Positions 43,624 to 53,189 of a stretch of DNA of 64,000 bases are shown in pieces. Source of the DNA: Leifsonia sp. Leaf336 (GTDB lineage: Bacteria; Actinomycetota; Actinomycetes; Actinomycetales; Microbacteriaceae); assembly GCF_001423695.1 (NCBI RefSeq), contig NZ_LMOZ01000001.1, positions 1,622,443 to 1,686,442 of the forward strand. Reading direction: 5' to 3'. Position 1 is the first letter of the stretch. Every line of letters begins with the position of its first letter. The position numbers were made by a program, and so were the translations under genes. The notes below the pieces were generated by a model. That model did not search any database. It saw nothing but the letters and a program-made list of their open reading frames with translations, and had not been told where the DNA came from.

Positions 43624-46250
43624 ACGACGCACTGACCGGGGGAGGGTCGCCGACAGGGGGAGCGCCCATGCACCAGGTGGAGGGCGGAGAAGCCGGGCCG
43701 CAGCGGGACGCCGCGACCCCGCAGTCGGCGCAGCTCCCGGCGCCGTCGGCGCCTCCTCTTTCGGGCGCCCTGGCCACGCTGCAGCGACTCGGCCGACTCG
43801 TCGCGAGCCACCCGTTCACGACCGGCCTGACGGCGCTGATTCTCGTTCTCGCGCTGGCGACCGGGCCGATCCACGGCCCGCACCGCCCGCTGCGCGTCTG
43901 GTTCGGCGCCGGGCCCGATCAGCTGCTCGACGGCCACTGGTGGTCGCCGATCACGGCCGTGCTCTTCACCGACAACCTCGCGGAACTGATCGTGGTGCTG
44001 GTGCTGACCGTCGCTCTGGTCGGCGCCGCCGAGAGGCTGATGGGCACCTGGCGCACGGCCCTCGCGTTCGTGGCGACCTCCGTCATCGGCATCGCGGCCG
44101 GCGTCGGCCTGCAGCTGCTCGGCTCGCAGACCGGCGAGATGTGGTCGCGGAACGTGCACCACCTGGTGGCCCTGGACGTGTTCACCGGCATCGCCGGGAC
44201 GATCATGGCGGCCAGCGCTTTCGCAAGCACGCTCTGGCGCCGCCGCATTCGGGTGATCACCCTGCTCGTAGCGATCATGTACGTGCTCTATTCGGGGCTG
44301 CCGGCCGACCTCTACCGTCTGCTCGCCGTGCTCGCCGGCCTCGGGCTGGGAGTCGTGCTGCGGCCGCACGAGCGGGTGGCCGGCTGGCTCCGCAGCTCTC
44401 ATCATGAGGTCAGGGTGCTGCTCGCGTCGGCCGTGACGATCACGGCGCTCGGTCCGGTGATCGGCCTCCTGACCCAGTCGCGGTTCGGGATGCTGTCCCC
44501 GATCGGCCTGTTGTTCTCCAACGATGTGCCCGATCGCGGCAGCGTGCTGGAACGCTGCCAGGCGTTCGCGGTCACCCGGAGCTGCGTGCACGACCTCACC
44601 CTGGAGCGGATCAACGGGTTCGGGCCGGTGCTGATCTCGGTCCTCCCGCTCCTAGTCCTCCTCGTCGCGGCCTACGGACTGCTGCGCGGGCGCCGGTTCG
44701 CGGTGTGGCTCGCGGTCGCGGTCAACGCGCTGCTCGCCCTGCTGTCCGCCCTCTACTTCGGCATCCTCCCGTTCGCCGACGCACGTCCGACGGTCTCGTC
44801 GCGGTACTGGGAGGTCACGGTCATCCTCGCGCTGTCGGCGCTCGTCCCCGCGGTGATGGCCGTGCTGCTCGTCGTGTACAGGCGGCACTTCACGGTGCTC
44901 GCGACAGCGCGCTCGGTGCGGAGGTACGTGCTGACCGTCGTGCTGACGGGAATCGGCCTGATCGGCTTCTACGTGCTCGTCGGCTGGCTGCAGAAGGACA
45001 CCGGCTTCACCCGGCCGATCGACGTGAGCGACCTCCTGAACGACGTGCTCGAGCGGTTCATCCCGGTGAGCTTCCTGCGCCGCGAGCCCGTGCAGTATCT
45101 GCCGACCACGCCACTGGCGACGGTGGTCTACCACAACATCGGAACGGTGTTCTGGCTGGTCGTCATCGTCGCGGCCGTGCCCTTCATGTTCGGGCGCGGC
45201 GCGTGGCGACGCTCGAGCGGCGACGCAGGCCGGGTGCGCGGCCTCCTCGAGCGCGGAGGCGGCGACGCGATCTCGTTCATGGCCACCTGGCCCGGCAACA
45301 CCTACTGGTTCGACTCCGCGACCGGGGGCGCGGTGGCGTACCGGGTCGTCGGCCGTGTGGCGCTGACGACCGGAGCGCCGTTCGGGGCACCCCGGAGCGA
45401 GCACGACGGGATCATCGAACGCTTCGCCCGCTTCTGCGACGACAGCGGCTGGATCCCGGTCTTCTACAGCGTCGACGCCGAGTACCAGCCGCTCTTCGAC
45501 CGGCTGGGCTGGTCGACGATGACGGTTGCGGAAGAGACGGTGATCCGCCCGCAGCAGTGGGCGACCACCGGCAAGAAGTGGCAGGACGTCCGCAGCTCGA
45601 TCAACCGCGCCCAGCGCGCGGGCATCCGCTCGGAGTGGACGACCTACGCCGCCCTCCCGCTGAGCACCGCCGTGCAGCTCTCGGACATCTCGGAGCAGTG
45701 GGTCGCCGAGAAGGACCTCCCCGAGATGGGCTTCACGCTCGGCGGGCTGGACGAGCTCCACGACCCGGCCGTGCGGCTGATGCTCGCGATCGACGAGGCC
45801 GGCAGGGTGGAGGGCGTCACCTCCTGGCTGCCGAGCTACCGGGACGGCCACGTCGTCGGCTGGACGCTCGACTTCATGCGCCGTCGGCCCGGCAGCATCA
45901 ACGGCGTCATGGAGTTCCTGATCGCCGAGGCCGCCACGCGCATGAAGGAGGACGGCGTCGAGTTCATGAGCCTCTCCGCGGCCCCGCTGGCGCACACGGC
46001 CGGCACTCCCGACGACGCGAAGAGCGGCATGGACCGGGTTCTCGGGTACCTCAGCACGTCCCTCGAGCCCGTCTACGGATTCCGGTCGCTGCTCAAGTTC
46101 AAGCAGAAGTTCCAGCCGGAGCTGCACCCGCTGGTCATGGCCTACCCCGACCCGGTCGCGCTGCCCGCCATCGGCGTGGGCCTCGTGCGCGCCTACCTGC
46201 CAGACCTCTCGGTGCGGCAGGCGGCCGCGCTGGCGGTAGGACGCGGGTGA
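43620..46250 (+). CDS. MprF-type aminoacyl-lipid synthase (DUF2156 with rhomboid-like membrane domain)
   Basis: Large membrane protein of 876 residues. After a cytoplasmic Gly/Pro-rich start there is a rhomboid-like membrane block (residues about 70-250: LLDGHWWSPITAVLFTDNLA and TLVV-type helices), further helices to about 520, and the C-terminal DUF2156 domain (about 540-850) that transfers an amino acid from aminoacyl-tRNA to lipid: SFMATWPGNTYWFDSATGGA, VAYRVVGRVALTTGAPFG, KKWQDVRSSINRAQRAGI and RRRPGSINGVMEFLIAEAA. This is the MprF/LysX-minus-LysRS class that puts lysine or alanine on phosphatidylglycerol, lowering surface charge. The start is GTG 43620 overlapping the esterase stop; ATG 43668 is an alternative. 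Confidence 0.85.
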   Translation: MNDALTGGGSPTGGAPMHQVEGGEAGPQRDAATPQSAQLPAPSAPPLSGALATLQRLGRLVASHPFTTGLTALILVLALATGPIHGPHRPLRVWFGAGPDQLLDGHWWSPITAVLFTDNLAELIVVLVLTVALVGAAERLMGTWRTALAFVATSVIGIAAGVGLQLLGSQTGEMWSRNVHHLVALDVFTGIAGTIMAASAFASTLWRRRIRVITLLVAIMYVLYSGLPADLYRLLAVLAGLGLGVVLRPHERVAGWLRSSHHEVRVLLASAVTITALGPVIGLLTQSRFGMLSPIGLLFSNDVPDRGSVLERCQAFAVTRSCVHDLTLERINGFGPVLISVLPLLVLLVAAYGLLRGRRFAVWLAVAVNALLALLSALYFGILPFADARPTVSSRYWEVTVILALSALVPAVMAVLLVVYRRHFTVLATARSVRRYVLTVVLTGIGLIGFYVLVGWLQKDTGFTRPIDVSDLLNDVLERFIPVSFLRREPVQYLPTTPLATVVYHNIGTVFWLVVIVAAVPFMFGRGAWRRSSGDAGRVRGLLERGGGDAISFMATWPGNTYWFDSATGGAVAYRVVGRVALTTGAPFGAPRSEHDGIIERFARFCDDSGWIPVFYSVDAEYQPLFDRLGWSTMTVAEETVIRPQQWATTGKKWQDVRSSINRAQRAGIRSEWTTYAALPLSTAVQLSDISEQWVAEKDLPEMGFTLGGLDELHDPAVRLMLAIDEAGRVEGVTSWLPSYRDGHVVGWTLDFMRRRPGSINGVMEFLIAEAATRMKEDGVEFMSLSAAPLAHTAGTPDDAKSGMDRVLGYLSTSLEPVYGFRSLLKFKQKFQPELHPLVMAYPDPVALPAIGVGLVRAYLPDLSVRQAAALAVGRG

Positions 46251-46263
46251 TCGCCACGCGTGG

Positions 46264-46269
46264 TACCGT
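46264..46269 (+). promoter_or_regulatory. Putative -10 of the leuA leader promoter
   Basis: TACCGT lies 7 nt before the GTG of the leader peptide, so the leader mRNA would begin at or next to its start codon. The -35 region is not clear. Confidence 0.5.
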
Positions 46270-46276
46270 GGTTTCT

Positions 46277-46302
46277 GTGTACGGTCTGCTCCTCCTTAGC
46301 TG

Positions 46303-46318
<16 letters not shown>
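46277..46318 (+). CDS. leuL: leuA leader peptide (leucine attenuator), MYGLLLLSCRDES
   Basis: A 13-codon open frame: GTG TAC GGT CTG CTC CTC CTT AGC TGC CGC GAC GAG TCC TAG. Four consecutive leucine codons, including the infrequent CTT, are the hallmark of a leucine-sensing leader peptide, and leuA starts 69 nt after its stop. The SD is absent and a -10-like hexamer sits 7 nt upstream, suggesting leaderless translation. Codons 9-12 overlap arm A of the downstream switch (46303-46312). Attenuation peptides before leuA are known from other actinobacteria; this one is inferred from sequence alone. Confidence 0.85.
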
Positions 46319-48163
<1,845 letters not shown>

Positions 48164-48191
48164 GCCGCTGCGCTGACTGAACCGCTACGCA

Positions 48192-48234
48192 AACGGAGGA
48201 GATCCCGGCGAAATTCGCCGGGATCTCCTCCGTT
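48192..48234. terminator. Long perfect hairpin after leuA
   Basis: AACGGAGGAGATCCCGGCG (48192-48210) and CGCCGGGATCTCCTCCGTT (48216-48234) are perfectly complementary over 19 bp, with AAATT as the loop. It lies 28 nt after leuA and 17 nt before the end of the convergent channel gene, so it can terminate both. The right arm sequence GGATCTCCTCCGTT recurs at 48262-48275 in the end of the channel gene. Confidence 0.85.
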
Positions 48235-48251
48235 CACTGCGTCTCAGCCGC

Positions 48252-49031
48252 TCACGCGGGCGGATCTCCTCCGTTGTCCGCGGGCCGGTCGTCGATGCGG
48301 TAGCGCGGGATCGCACCTGTGTCGGTGCGCTCGTCGGTGTGCTCGGCGCTGGGCCGCCTCCCGAAGCCGAATGCCATCCACCGTGGCGCCCGCAGCCTCC
48401 CGAGCTCGCGCTGTTCCGGGAGGCTCCAGCCGAAGCGAACGGCCAGCAGTCGGATGACCAGCGTGACCAGGACGCAGACGACTGCGGCGACGGTGAACGG
48501 CGTTCCGAAGTCGACCAGCAGCACCAGGACGATCGTTCCCGCGCCCGCCGCGACCGCATAGAGCGAGCCGACGTGCATCAACGCGATCGGGAGGTTCAGG
48601 AGCATGTCGCGCAGGATCGACCCGCCGACGGCCGAGACGACCCCCACGAACACGGCAGGCACCTCCGGAAGCCCGAGCGCCAGCGCCTTCGTGGCACCGA
48701 TCGCGCCGAACAGCCCGATCGTCAGCGCGTCGAGGAAGGTGATGATCGGGTCGAGCCGGCGGAACAGCCGCACCAGCAGCATTCCGAGCAGGGCGGCCAC
48801 GACCGTGGCCGGCAGGTACCAGTTCGACTGGAGGGCGACCGGGGTGACGTTGAGCAGGAGGTCGCGCAGGAGGCCGCCGCCCACACCCGTCGCCACGCCG
48901 ATGATCGCGACGCCGAGCAGGTCGAGACGACGGTCGCGGAAGCCGGAGGCGAACATCGCGCCCTGGAGGCTGCCGACACCGACGGCGACCAGGTCGCCCC
49001 AGAGCGGGATCGAGAACGCGGCGGTCGTCAC
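48252..49031 (-). CDS. Trimeric intracellular cation (TRIC)/UPF0126-family membrane protein
   Basis: Seven-helix membrane protein of 259 residues. It contains the two glycine-rich UPF0126 (TRIC) repeats: [23 protein letters not shown] and [20 protein letters not shown], whose GGxxRD motifs line the pore of prokaryotic TRIC channels. These form homotrimeric K+-permeable channels, and some members also affect glycine transport. The C-terminal tail (about 50 residues, ending [10 protein letters not shown]) is charged and likely disordered; its coding region includes a 14-nt copy of the neighbouring terminator arm. It is divergent from recO with 70 nt between. Confidence 0.87.
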   Translation of the reverse strand: MTTAAFSIPLWGDLVAVGVGSLQGAMFASGFRDRRLDLLGVAIIGVATGVGGGLLRDLLLNVTPVALQSNWYLPATVVAALLGMLLVRLFRRLDPIITFLDALTIGLFGAIGATKALALGLPEVPAVFVGVVSAVGGSILRDMLLNLPIALMHVGSLYAVAAGAGTIVLVLLVDFGTPFTVAAVVCVLVTLVIRLLAVRFGWSLPEQRELGRLRAPRWMAFGFGRRPSAEHTDERTDTGAIPRYRIDDRPADNGGDPPA

Positions 49032-49089
49032 CCGTCACTTCTATCACGCCGGAAGGGCCGTCTTGAGCAGGGCGGGGCGGATGAGGCGC

Positions 49090-49095
49090 GATACT
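49090..49095 (+). promoter_or_regulatory. Putative -10 before recO
   Basis: GATACT ends 6 nt before GTG 49102. The intervening GGAGGG abuts the GTG and is too close for normal Shine-Dalgarno pairing, so a leaderless recO transcript is plausible. It also overlaps the alternative ATG at 49081. Confidence 0.35.
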
Positions 49096-49101
49096 GGAGG
49101 G

Positions 49102-49842
49102 GTGCCTGTCTACCGTGATGAAGTCGTCGTGCTTCGAACCCACAAGCTGGGCGAGGCCGACCGCATCGTCACGATGCTGAGCAGGCAGCACGGCAAGGTC
49201 CGCGCGGTCGCCAAGGGCGTCCGGCGCACGGCGTCGAAGTTCGGTTCGCGCCTGGAGCCGTTCATGGTCGCCGACGTGCAGCTGTACGAGGGCCGTTCGC
49301 TCGACGTCGTCACGCAGGCCGAGACGATCGGGGCGTACGGCACGCTCATCGCCGACGACTATGCGAGCTACACCGCCGCCAACGCGATGGTGGAGGCCGC
49401 AGACCGGCTGACCGACGCGGAGGCGTCGCTGCAGCAGTACCTCCTGCTGGTGGGGGCGCTGCGGTCGCTGTCGCGTCGCGAGCACGGCCCGCAGCTCACC
49501 CTGGACTCCTACCTGCTGCGGGCGCTCTCGCTCGCCGGCTGGGCGCCGAGCTTCCTCGACTGCTCCCGCTGCGGCGCTGTCGGACCGCACGACCATGTCG
49601 TCGTCCAGCTCGGAGGCGTCGTGTGCGACGACTGCGCGCCGCAGGGTGCTCCGCGGATCGATCCGGCGACCATCGCGCTTCTCGGCGCACTGCTGACCGG
49701 CGACTGGGCGATGGCCGACGCGTCGGACGACAGCACGCGGTCGAAGGCGAACGGCCTCGTCGCCGCCTACACCCAGTGGCATCTGGAACGCGGCCTGCGC
49801 TCCCTGCAACACATTCAGCACGACCAGAAGGCGAGCGGATGA
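49102..49842 (+). CDS. recO: DNA repair protein RecO
   Basis: Recombination mediator that loads RecA with RecR and anneals single strands. From GTG 49102 it is 246 residues beginning [20 protein letters not shown], the usual start in actinobacteria; ATG 49081 would add seven residues. The N-terminal OB fold includes [20 protein letters not shown], and a zinc site is formed by C154, C157, C175 and C178 (CSRC, CDDC). It overlaps uppS by 4 nt (ATGA). The recO-uppS pairing is widespread in actinobacteria. Confidence 0.93.
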   Translation: MPVYRDEVVVLRTHKLGEADRIVTMLSRQHGKVRAVAKGVRRTASKFGSRLEPFMVADVQLYEGRSLDVVTQAETIGAYGTLIADDYASYTAANAMVEAADRLTDAEASLQQYLLLVGALRSLSRREHGPQLTLDSYLLRALSLAGWAPSFLDCSRCGAVGPHDHVVVQLGGVVCDDCAPQGAPRIDPATIALLGALLTGDWAMADASDDSTRSKANGLVAAYTQWHLERGLRSLQHIQHDQKASG

Positions 49843-50651
49843 GCCCCAAGCCCTACACGCACCCGGATGCGGTGGCATACCGCCCGCTCGACTGGACAGG
49901 CATCCACCCCCCGGCGTTCTCCGCCGGCGCGGTGCCCGAGCACGTCGCCCTCGTGATGGACGGCAACGGCCGGTGGGCGAACCGCCAGGGACTCACCCGC
50001 ATCGAAGGTCACCGCGCGGGGGAGGCCGCCCTGCTCGATGTCGTCGCCGGCGCCATCCAGGCCGGGGTCAAGCACCTGAGCGTGTACGCCTTCTCGACCG
50101 AGAACTGGAAGCGCTCGCCCGACGAGGTGCGGTTCCTGATGGGGTTCAATCGGGAGGTGCTGCACCGCCGCCGCGACCAGCTCAACGAGTGGGGCGTGCG
50201 GGTGCGCTGGGCCGGCCGCAAGCCGCGGCTGTGGTCGTCCGTGATCAAGGAGCTGCAGGTCGCGGAGCGGATGACGGCGGGCAACGACGTCCTGACGCTC
50301 ACGATGTGCGTGAACTACGGCGGCCGCAACGAGATCGCGGACGCCGTGCGCACGATCGCCGAGGAGGTCGCCGCCGGGAGGCTGAAGCCGTCCGCGGTGG
50401 GGGAGAAGACCATCCAGCGCCACCTGTACCTGGCCGACATGCCCGACGTCGACCTGTTCGTGCGCAGTTCGGGGGAGCAGCGCACCAGCAACTTCCTGCT
50501 CTGGCAGAGCGCCTACGCCGAGATGGTGTTCCTCGACACGCTTTGGCCGGACTTCTCGCGCACCGACCTGTGGAATGCGATCGACATCTTCGCCCGGCGC
50601 AACCGGCGGTTCGGCGGCGCGGTGGACACGCCGGACGATGTGGCGCTCTGA
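49839..50651 (+). CDS. uppS: Polyprenyl diphosphate synthase (UppS, cis-isoprenyl transferase)
   Basis: cis-Prenyltransferase that builds the undecaprenyl/decaprenyl diphosphate carrier for cell-wall synthesis. The 270 residues show catalytic D41 in [33 protein letters not shown], then the Mg-binding end [20 protein letters not shown] and [12 protein letters not shown] 49839 overlaps the recO stop. Chain length cannot be told from sequence; in mycobacteria similar enzymes make decaprenyl products. A 40-nt gap separates it from the thioredoxin-fold gene. Confidence 0.95.
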   Translation: MSPKPYTHPDAVAYRPLDWTGIHPPAFSAGAVPEHVALVMDGNGRWANRQGLTRIEGHRAGEAALLDVVAGAIQAGVKHLSVYAFSTENWKRSPDEVRFLMGFNREVLHRRRDQLNEWGVRVRWAGRKPRLWSSVIKELQVAERMTAGNDVLTLTMCVNYGGRNEIADAVRTIAEEVAAGRLKPSAVGEKTIQRHLYLADMPDVDLFVRSSGEQRTSNFLLWQSAYAEMVFLDTLWPDFSRTDLWNAIDIFARRNRRFGGAVDTPDDVAL

Positions 50652-50691
50652 CCTGCCGGAATATCTGCAGCACTGCAGCGTTGCCCCTCTC

Positions 50692-51393
50692 GTGAGCGAA
50701 CCCATCAAGATCGACATCTGGTCCGACATCGCGTGCCCGTGGTGCTACATCGGAAAGCGCCGCTTCGAAGGCGGAAGCAGCCTCTTCGCGGAGGCCGGCG
50801 ACGGCCGTGCGGTGGAGGTCGAGTACCACTCGTTCGAACTGTCCCCGGACACCCCGGTGGACTTCGACGGCACCGAGATCGACTTCCTCGCGGGCCACAA
50901 GGGCATCCCCGCCGAGCAGGTGCACCAGATGCTGGACCGCGTGACCGGCATCGCGTCCTCCGTCGGACTCGACTACGACTTCGACGCCCTGAAGCACACC
51001 AACACGGTCAAGGCGCACGAGCTCCTGCACTTCGCGAAGGCGAACGGCAAGCAGCTCGAACTGGCGGAGCGCCTGTTCCGCGCGTACTTCGTGGAGGGCG
51101 GCCACGTCGGCCGCGTCTCCGACCTCGCCGACCTGGCCGCAGAGGTCGGCCTCGACCGAGACGCCGCGCTGGCGGCGCTCGAGTCGGGCGAGTACCTCAC
51201 CGCGGTGCGCGACGACCAGCGCACGGCCACGGAGTTCGGCATCAACGGCGTGCCGTTCTTCGTCATCGACGGCCGCTACGGTGTCTCGGGCGCTCAGGAG
51301 TCCGCGACGTTCGCGCAAGCTCTCGAGCAGGTCTGGACCGAGCGCGCCGGCTCGGCGGAGCCGGCCGGCGCCGGTGCGGAGGCTCGGGCATGA
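50692..51393 (+). CDS. DsbA/FrnE-family thioredoxin-fold oxidoreductase
   Basis: Cytoplasmic (no signal peptide) thioredoxin-fold protein of 233 residues like FrnE, with the CPWC active site at C15-C18 in SDIACPWCYIGKR and the closing cis-proline block GINGVPFFVIDGRYGVSGAQ. The helical insertion contains KANGKQLELAERLFRAYFVE, typical of FrnE/2-hydroxychromene-isomerase-like members. It would catalyse disulfide exchange or reduction, possibly under oxidative stress. GTG 50692 is the likely start; a TTG lies 11 nt before it. The stop overlaps a 59-residue gene by 4 nt. Confidence 0.86.
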   Translation: MSEPIKIDIWSDIACPWCYIGKRRFEGGSSLFAEAGDGRAVEVEYHSFELSPDTPVDFDGTEIDFLAGHKGIPAEQVHQMLDRVTGIASSVGLDYDFDALKHTNTVKAHELLHFAKANGKQLELAERLFRAYFVEGGHVGRVSDLADLAAEVGLDRDAALAALESGEYLTAVRDDQRTATEFGINGVPFFVIDGRYGVSGAQESATFAQALEQVWTERAGSAEPAGAGAEARA

Positions 51394-51569
51394 GCGCCGG
51401 CGCGCCTGCCACCTCCCCCGCGGGTGCCGGCGCAGCCGCCCGGACCACGGTGAGCGCCGACGAGCTTGCGCCCGGCACCGCACCGGCCGTTGGGTCACCG
51501 CGGATCGCCCTCCTGGGAGACCCACTCGCGGCGACCTGTGACGGCGACGCCTGCGCTGTCCCGTCCTGA
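51390..51569 (+). CDS. 59-residue protein coupled to the DsbA-like gene
   Basis: A small protein that I do not recognise. ATG 51390 lies in an ATGA overlap with the oxidoreductase stop, so it is translationally coupled. The first 35 residues are Ala/Gly/Pro/Ser/Thr-rich and probably disordered; the last 25 contain SPRIALLGDPLAATCDGDAC, with a cysteine pair spaced CxxxxC, then AVPS. The coupling and the cysteine pair suggest a redox partner or substrate of the CPWC protein, but this is inference. Third-position GC matches surrounding genes. A palindrome begins 7 nt after its stop. Confidence 0.65.
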   Translation: MSAGAPATSPAGAGAAARTTVSADELAPGTAPAVGSPRIALLGDPLAATCDGDACAVPS

Positions 51570-51575
51570 CGACAA

Positions 51576-51624
51576 GGGACGCAACACGCCGTTCTAGGCG
51601 CTTCTTTACGGCGAGTTGCGTCCC
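51576..51624. terminator. Palindrome left of the DUF559 gene
   Basis: GGGACGCAACACGCCGT (51576-51592) pairs with ACGGCGAGTTGCGTCCC (51608-51624), 16 of 17 bp, around a 15-nt loop. Its right arm holds the stop codon and last codons of the DUF559 gene. The core CGCAACACGCCGTT recurs in the palindrome at 52586-52636. It can act as a bidirectional terminator. Confidence 0.75.
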
Positions 51625-52523
51625 CGGTCGGCAAGCGCTGCGCGCACGCGCGCAACGGCTAGCGCTGCTCCGTTCTCGAGATGCGATCGATTGATGCGGA
51701 TGACTCGCCAGCCTGCCGCTTCGAGCGCCCAGATCCGGTCGATGTCGCGGTGGTACTGGAGCTCCATAGTGCGATGGTGATCGCCGTCGTACTCGACGAC
51801 GATCTGGCGCTCGACGTAGACAAGATCGCCGTGAAGCTCGATTCCGGATCCGATCGGTATGGGACGGTTCACAACCGGTTCCGGTAGACCTGCGTCGATG
51901 AGCCGCAACCGGAGGAGGGTCTCCATCGCGGAATCCGTGTCTTCACGCACGCGCGCGAGTGCGGCGCGAAGCTCACCAGCTCCCGGCCGGTTGCGGGCGA
52001 TCTGCGCTGCGGCGGCGAGACGGGCGACGCTGGATAGCGGATTCTTCCGGCGCACGCAGGAATCTCCGGCCACGATGAGCTCCTCGACGGTCAGCATTGC
52101 CGCCAGCTGGCACAGGACCTGTTCGACCCGCGGCACGCGCATCCCGCGATGAACCTGGACCATCTCCGCCCCCAGCGAAGACTTGTGACCGACCACTCCC
52201 TTTCCGCGAGGCGCGCGCCCGCCGTTGAGCGCGGCGACATGGAGGTCGGCGCTCTGCTGCACCCGCCAGGGGACGGAGAGCCCGTAGATCAGCGCTGCGG
52301 TCACATGACTGAAGCACTGGCTCGGCTTCATGATTGCGCGATAGGCCACGCAACGCGACCGGAAGCCGCCGTCGAAGTCGACCACCGGCACGCGGCTGCC
52401 GTGGAAGGGCGCGAGCAGGTCCGATCTGCGGAGGCGGGGCGACGAGACGCCCGCGGCGGTGGCCGCCATGACGGAGAAGGCGGCTGAGCGCTGAATCGGC
52501 GGAAGTGGTTCAGGGTGGCGCAT
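51606..52523 (-). CDS. DUF559 (Vsr-like endonuclease-fold) protein with N-terminal HTH-like region
   Basis: Protein of 305 residues from ATG 52523 (after GGGGGA). The C-terminal half matches the DUF559/Vsr-like PD-(D/E)XK fold: SAMETLLRLRLIDAGLPEP, the catalytic-looking IVVEYDGDHHR strand, YHRDIDRIWALEAAGWRVIR and INRSHL. The N-terminal part (about 1-120) resembles the AbiEi-type winged-helix region attached to many such proteins. The activity is unproven in this family; a nicking or restriction-type role is inferred. The 25 residues open upstream of the ATG lack a ribosome binding site. The gene is alone, bracketed by two related palindromes, and its last codons lie inside one of them. Arginine, GC and codon use do not look foreign. 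Confidence 0.78.
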   Translation of the reverse strand: MRHPEPLPPIQRSAAFSVMAATAAGVSSPRLRRSDLLAPFHGSRVPVVDFDGGFRSRCVAYRAIMKPSQCFSHVTAALIYGLSVPWRVQQSADLHVAALNGGRAPRGKGVVGHKSSLGAEMVQVHRGMRVPRVEQVLCQLAAMLTVEELIVAGDSCVRRKNPLSSVARLAAAAQIARNRPGAGELRAALARVREDTDSAMETLLRLRLIDAGLPEPVVNRPIPIGSGIELHGDLVYVERQIVVEYDGDHHRTMELQYHRDIDRIWALEAAGWRVIRINRSHLENGAALAVARVRAALADRGRNSP

Positions 52524-52585
52524 TCCCCCAGCATCGCAACGCGATTGCCGCGAACCGACGTTCTCCACAGGCGACGATGCGGAGG

Positions 52586-52636
52586 GGGGTCGCAACACGC
52601 CGTTAACGCAGCGCGATAGCGGCGTGTTGCGACCCC
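52586..52636. terminator. Palindrome right of the DUF559 gene
   Basis: GGGGTCGCAACACGCCG (52586-52602) pairs perfectly over 17 bp with CGGCGTGTTGCGACCCC (52620-52636), loop 17 nt. It lies between the DUF559 start (52523) and the YbaK-like stop (52665), both minus strand, so it can terminate the YbaK-like transcript. It shares CGCAACACGCCGTT with the left palindrome. Confidence 0.8.
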
Positions 52637-52664
52637 GCTGCGAACACGCGCGCAGTGACCCCGG

Positions 52665-53162
52665 CTAGTCGGGGTCGGTGATGTCGGCGACGGTGGCGGC
52701 GAAGCCCGCCACGAGGGCGTCGGCGTCGACGAAGAGGGAGTAGCCGTGCTCTCCTGCGCCCATCGAGACGGTACGGCCGGCGACGGTCTCGTCGGCGATC
52801 ACCGGCCACGCGGTGGTGCTGCCGAACGGCGTGATCGTCCCGCGTTCGTAGCCGGTCGCGGCGAACGCGACCGACGCATCGGGCAGCTGCAGCTTGTTGA
52901 CGTGCAGGATGGCGCGCAGCTTGGGCCACGAGATCTTGCGTCCGCCGGGCACGAGTGCGAACACGAAGGTGTCGTCGCTGCGCTTCACCACGAGCGTCTT
53001 CACGATGTCGCCGGGCTGGATGCCGAGCAGCTGCGCGGCCTCCTCGAGGCTGCGGGCGGCCGGTCGCTCGACGATCCGCACCGGGATGCCGCGGGAGCGG
53101 GCATCGTCCTCCACACGCCGGCGTCCGGCGCGATCTTCCACAGCTTCCGGGCTCTCGGCCAT
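52665..53162 (-). CDS. YbaK/EbsC-type aminoacyl-tRNA deacylase
   Basis: Trans-editing factor of 165 residues that hydrolyses misacylated tRNAs such as Cys-tRNA-Pro. The family core is visible as SLEEAAQLLGIQPGDIVKTL, VKRSDDTFVFALVPGGRKIS with the catalytic lysine in VKTLV, and the closing YERGTITPFG then VSMGAGEHGYSLFVDADAL. A 25-residue charged N-tail precedes it. Start ATG 53162 faces the dusB start only 27 nt away. A palindrome follows the stop. Substrate specificity (Cys, Ala or Ser) cannot be judged. Confidence 0.85.
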   Translation of the reverse strand: MAESPEAVEDRAGRRRVEDDARSRGIPVRIVERPAARSLEEAAQLLGIQPGDIVKTLVVKRSDDTFVFALVPGGRKISWPKLRAILHVNKLQLPDASVAFAATGYERGTITPFGSTTAWPVIADETVAGRTVSMGAGEHGYSLFVDADALVAGFAATVADITDPD

Positions 53163-53189
53163 GTATCAGCACGCTTTCTGGGAGAATCG

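Noticed and set aside
51606-52523. Insertion sequence carrying the DUF559 gene
   Set aside because: No transposase motif, terminal inverted repeats of IS type or target duplication could be identified; the flanking palindromes are reported as a finding instead.
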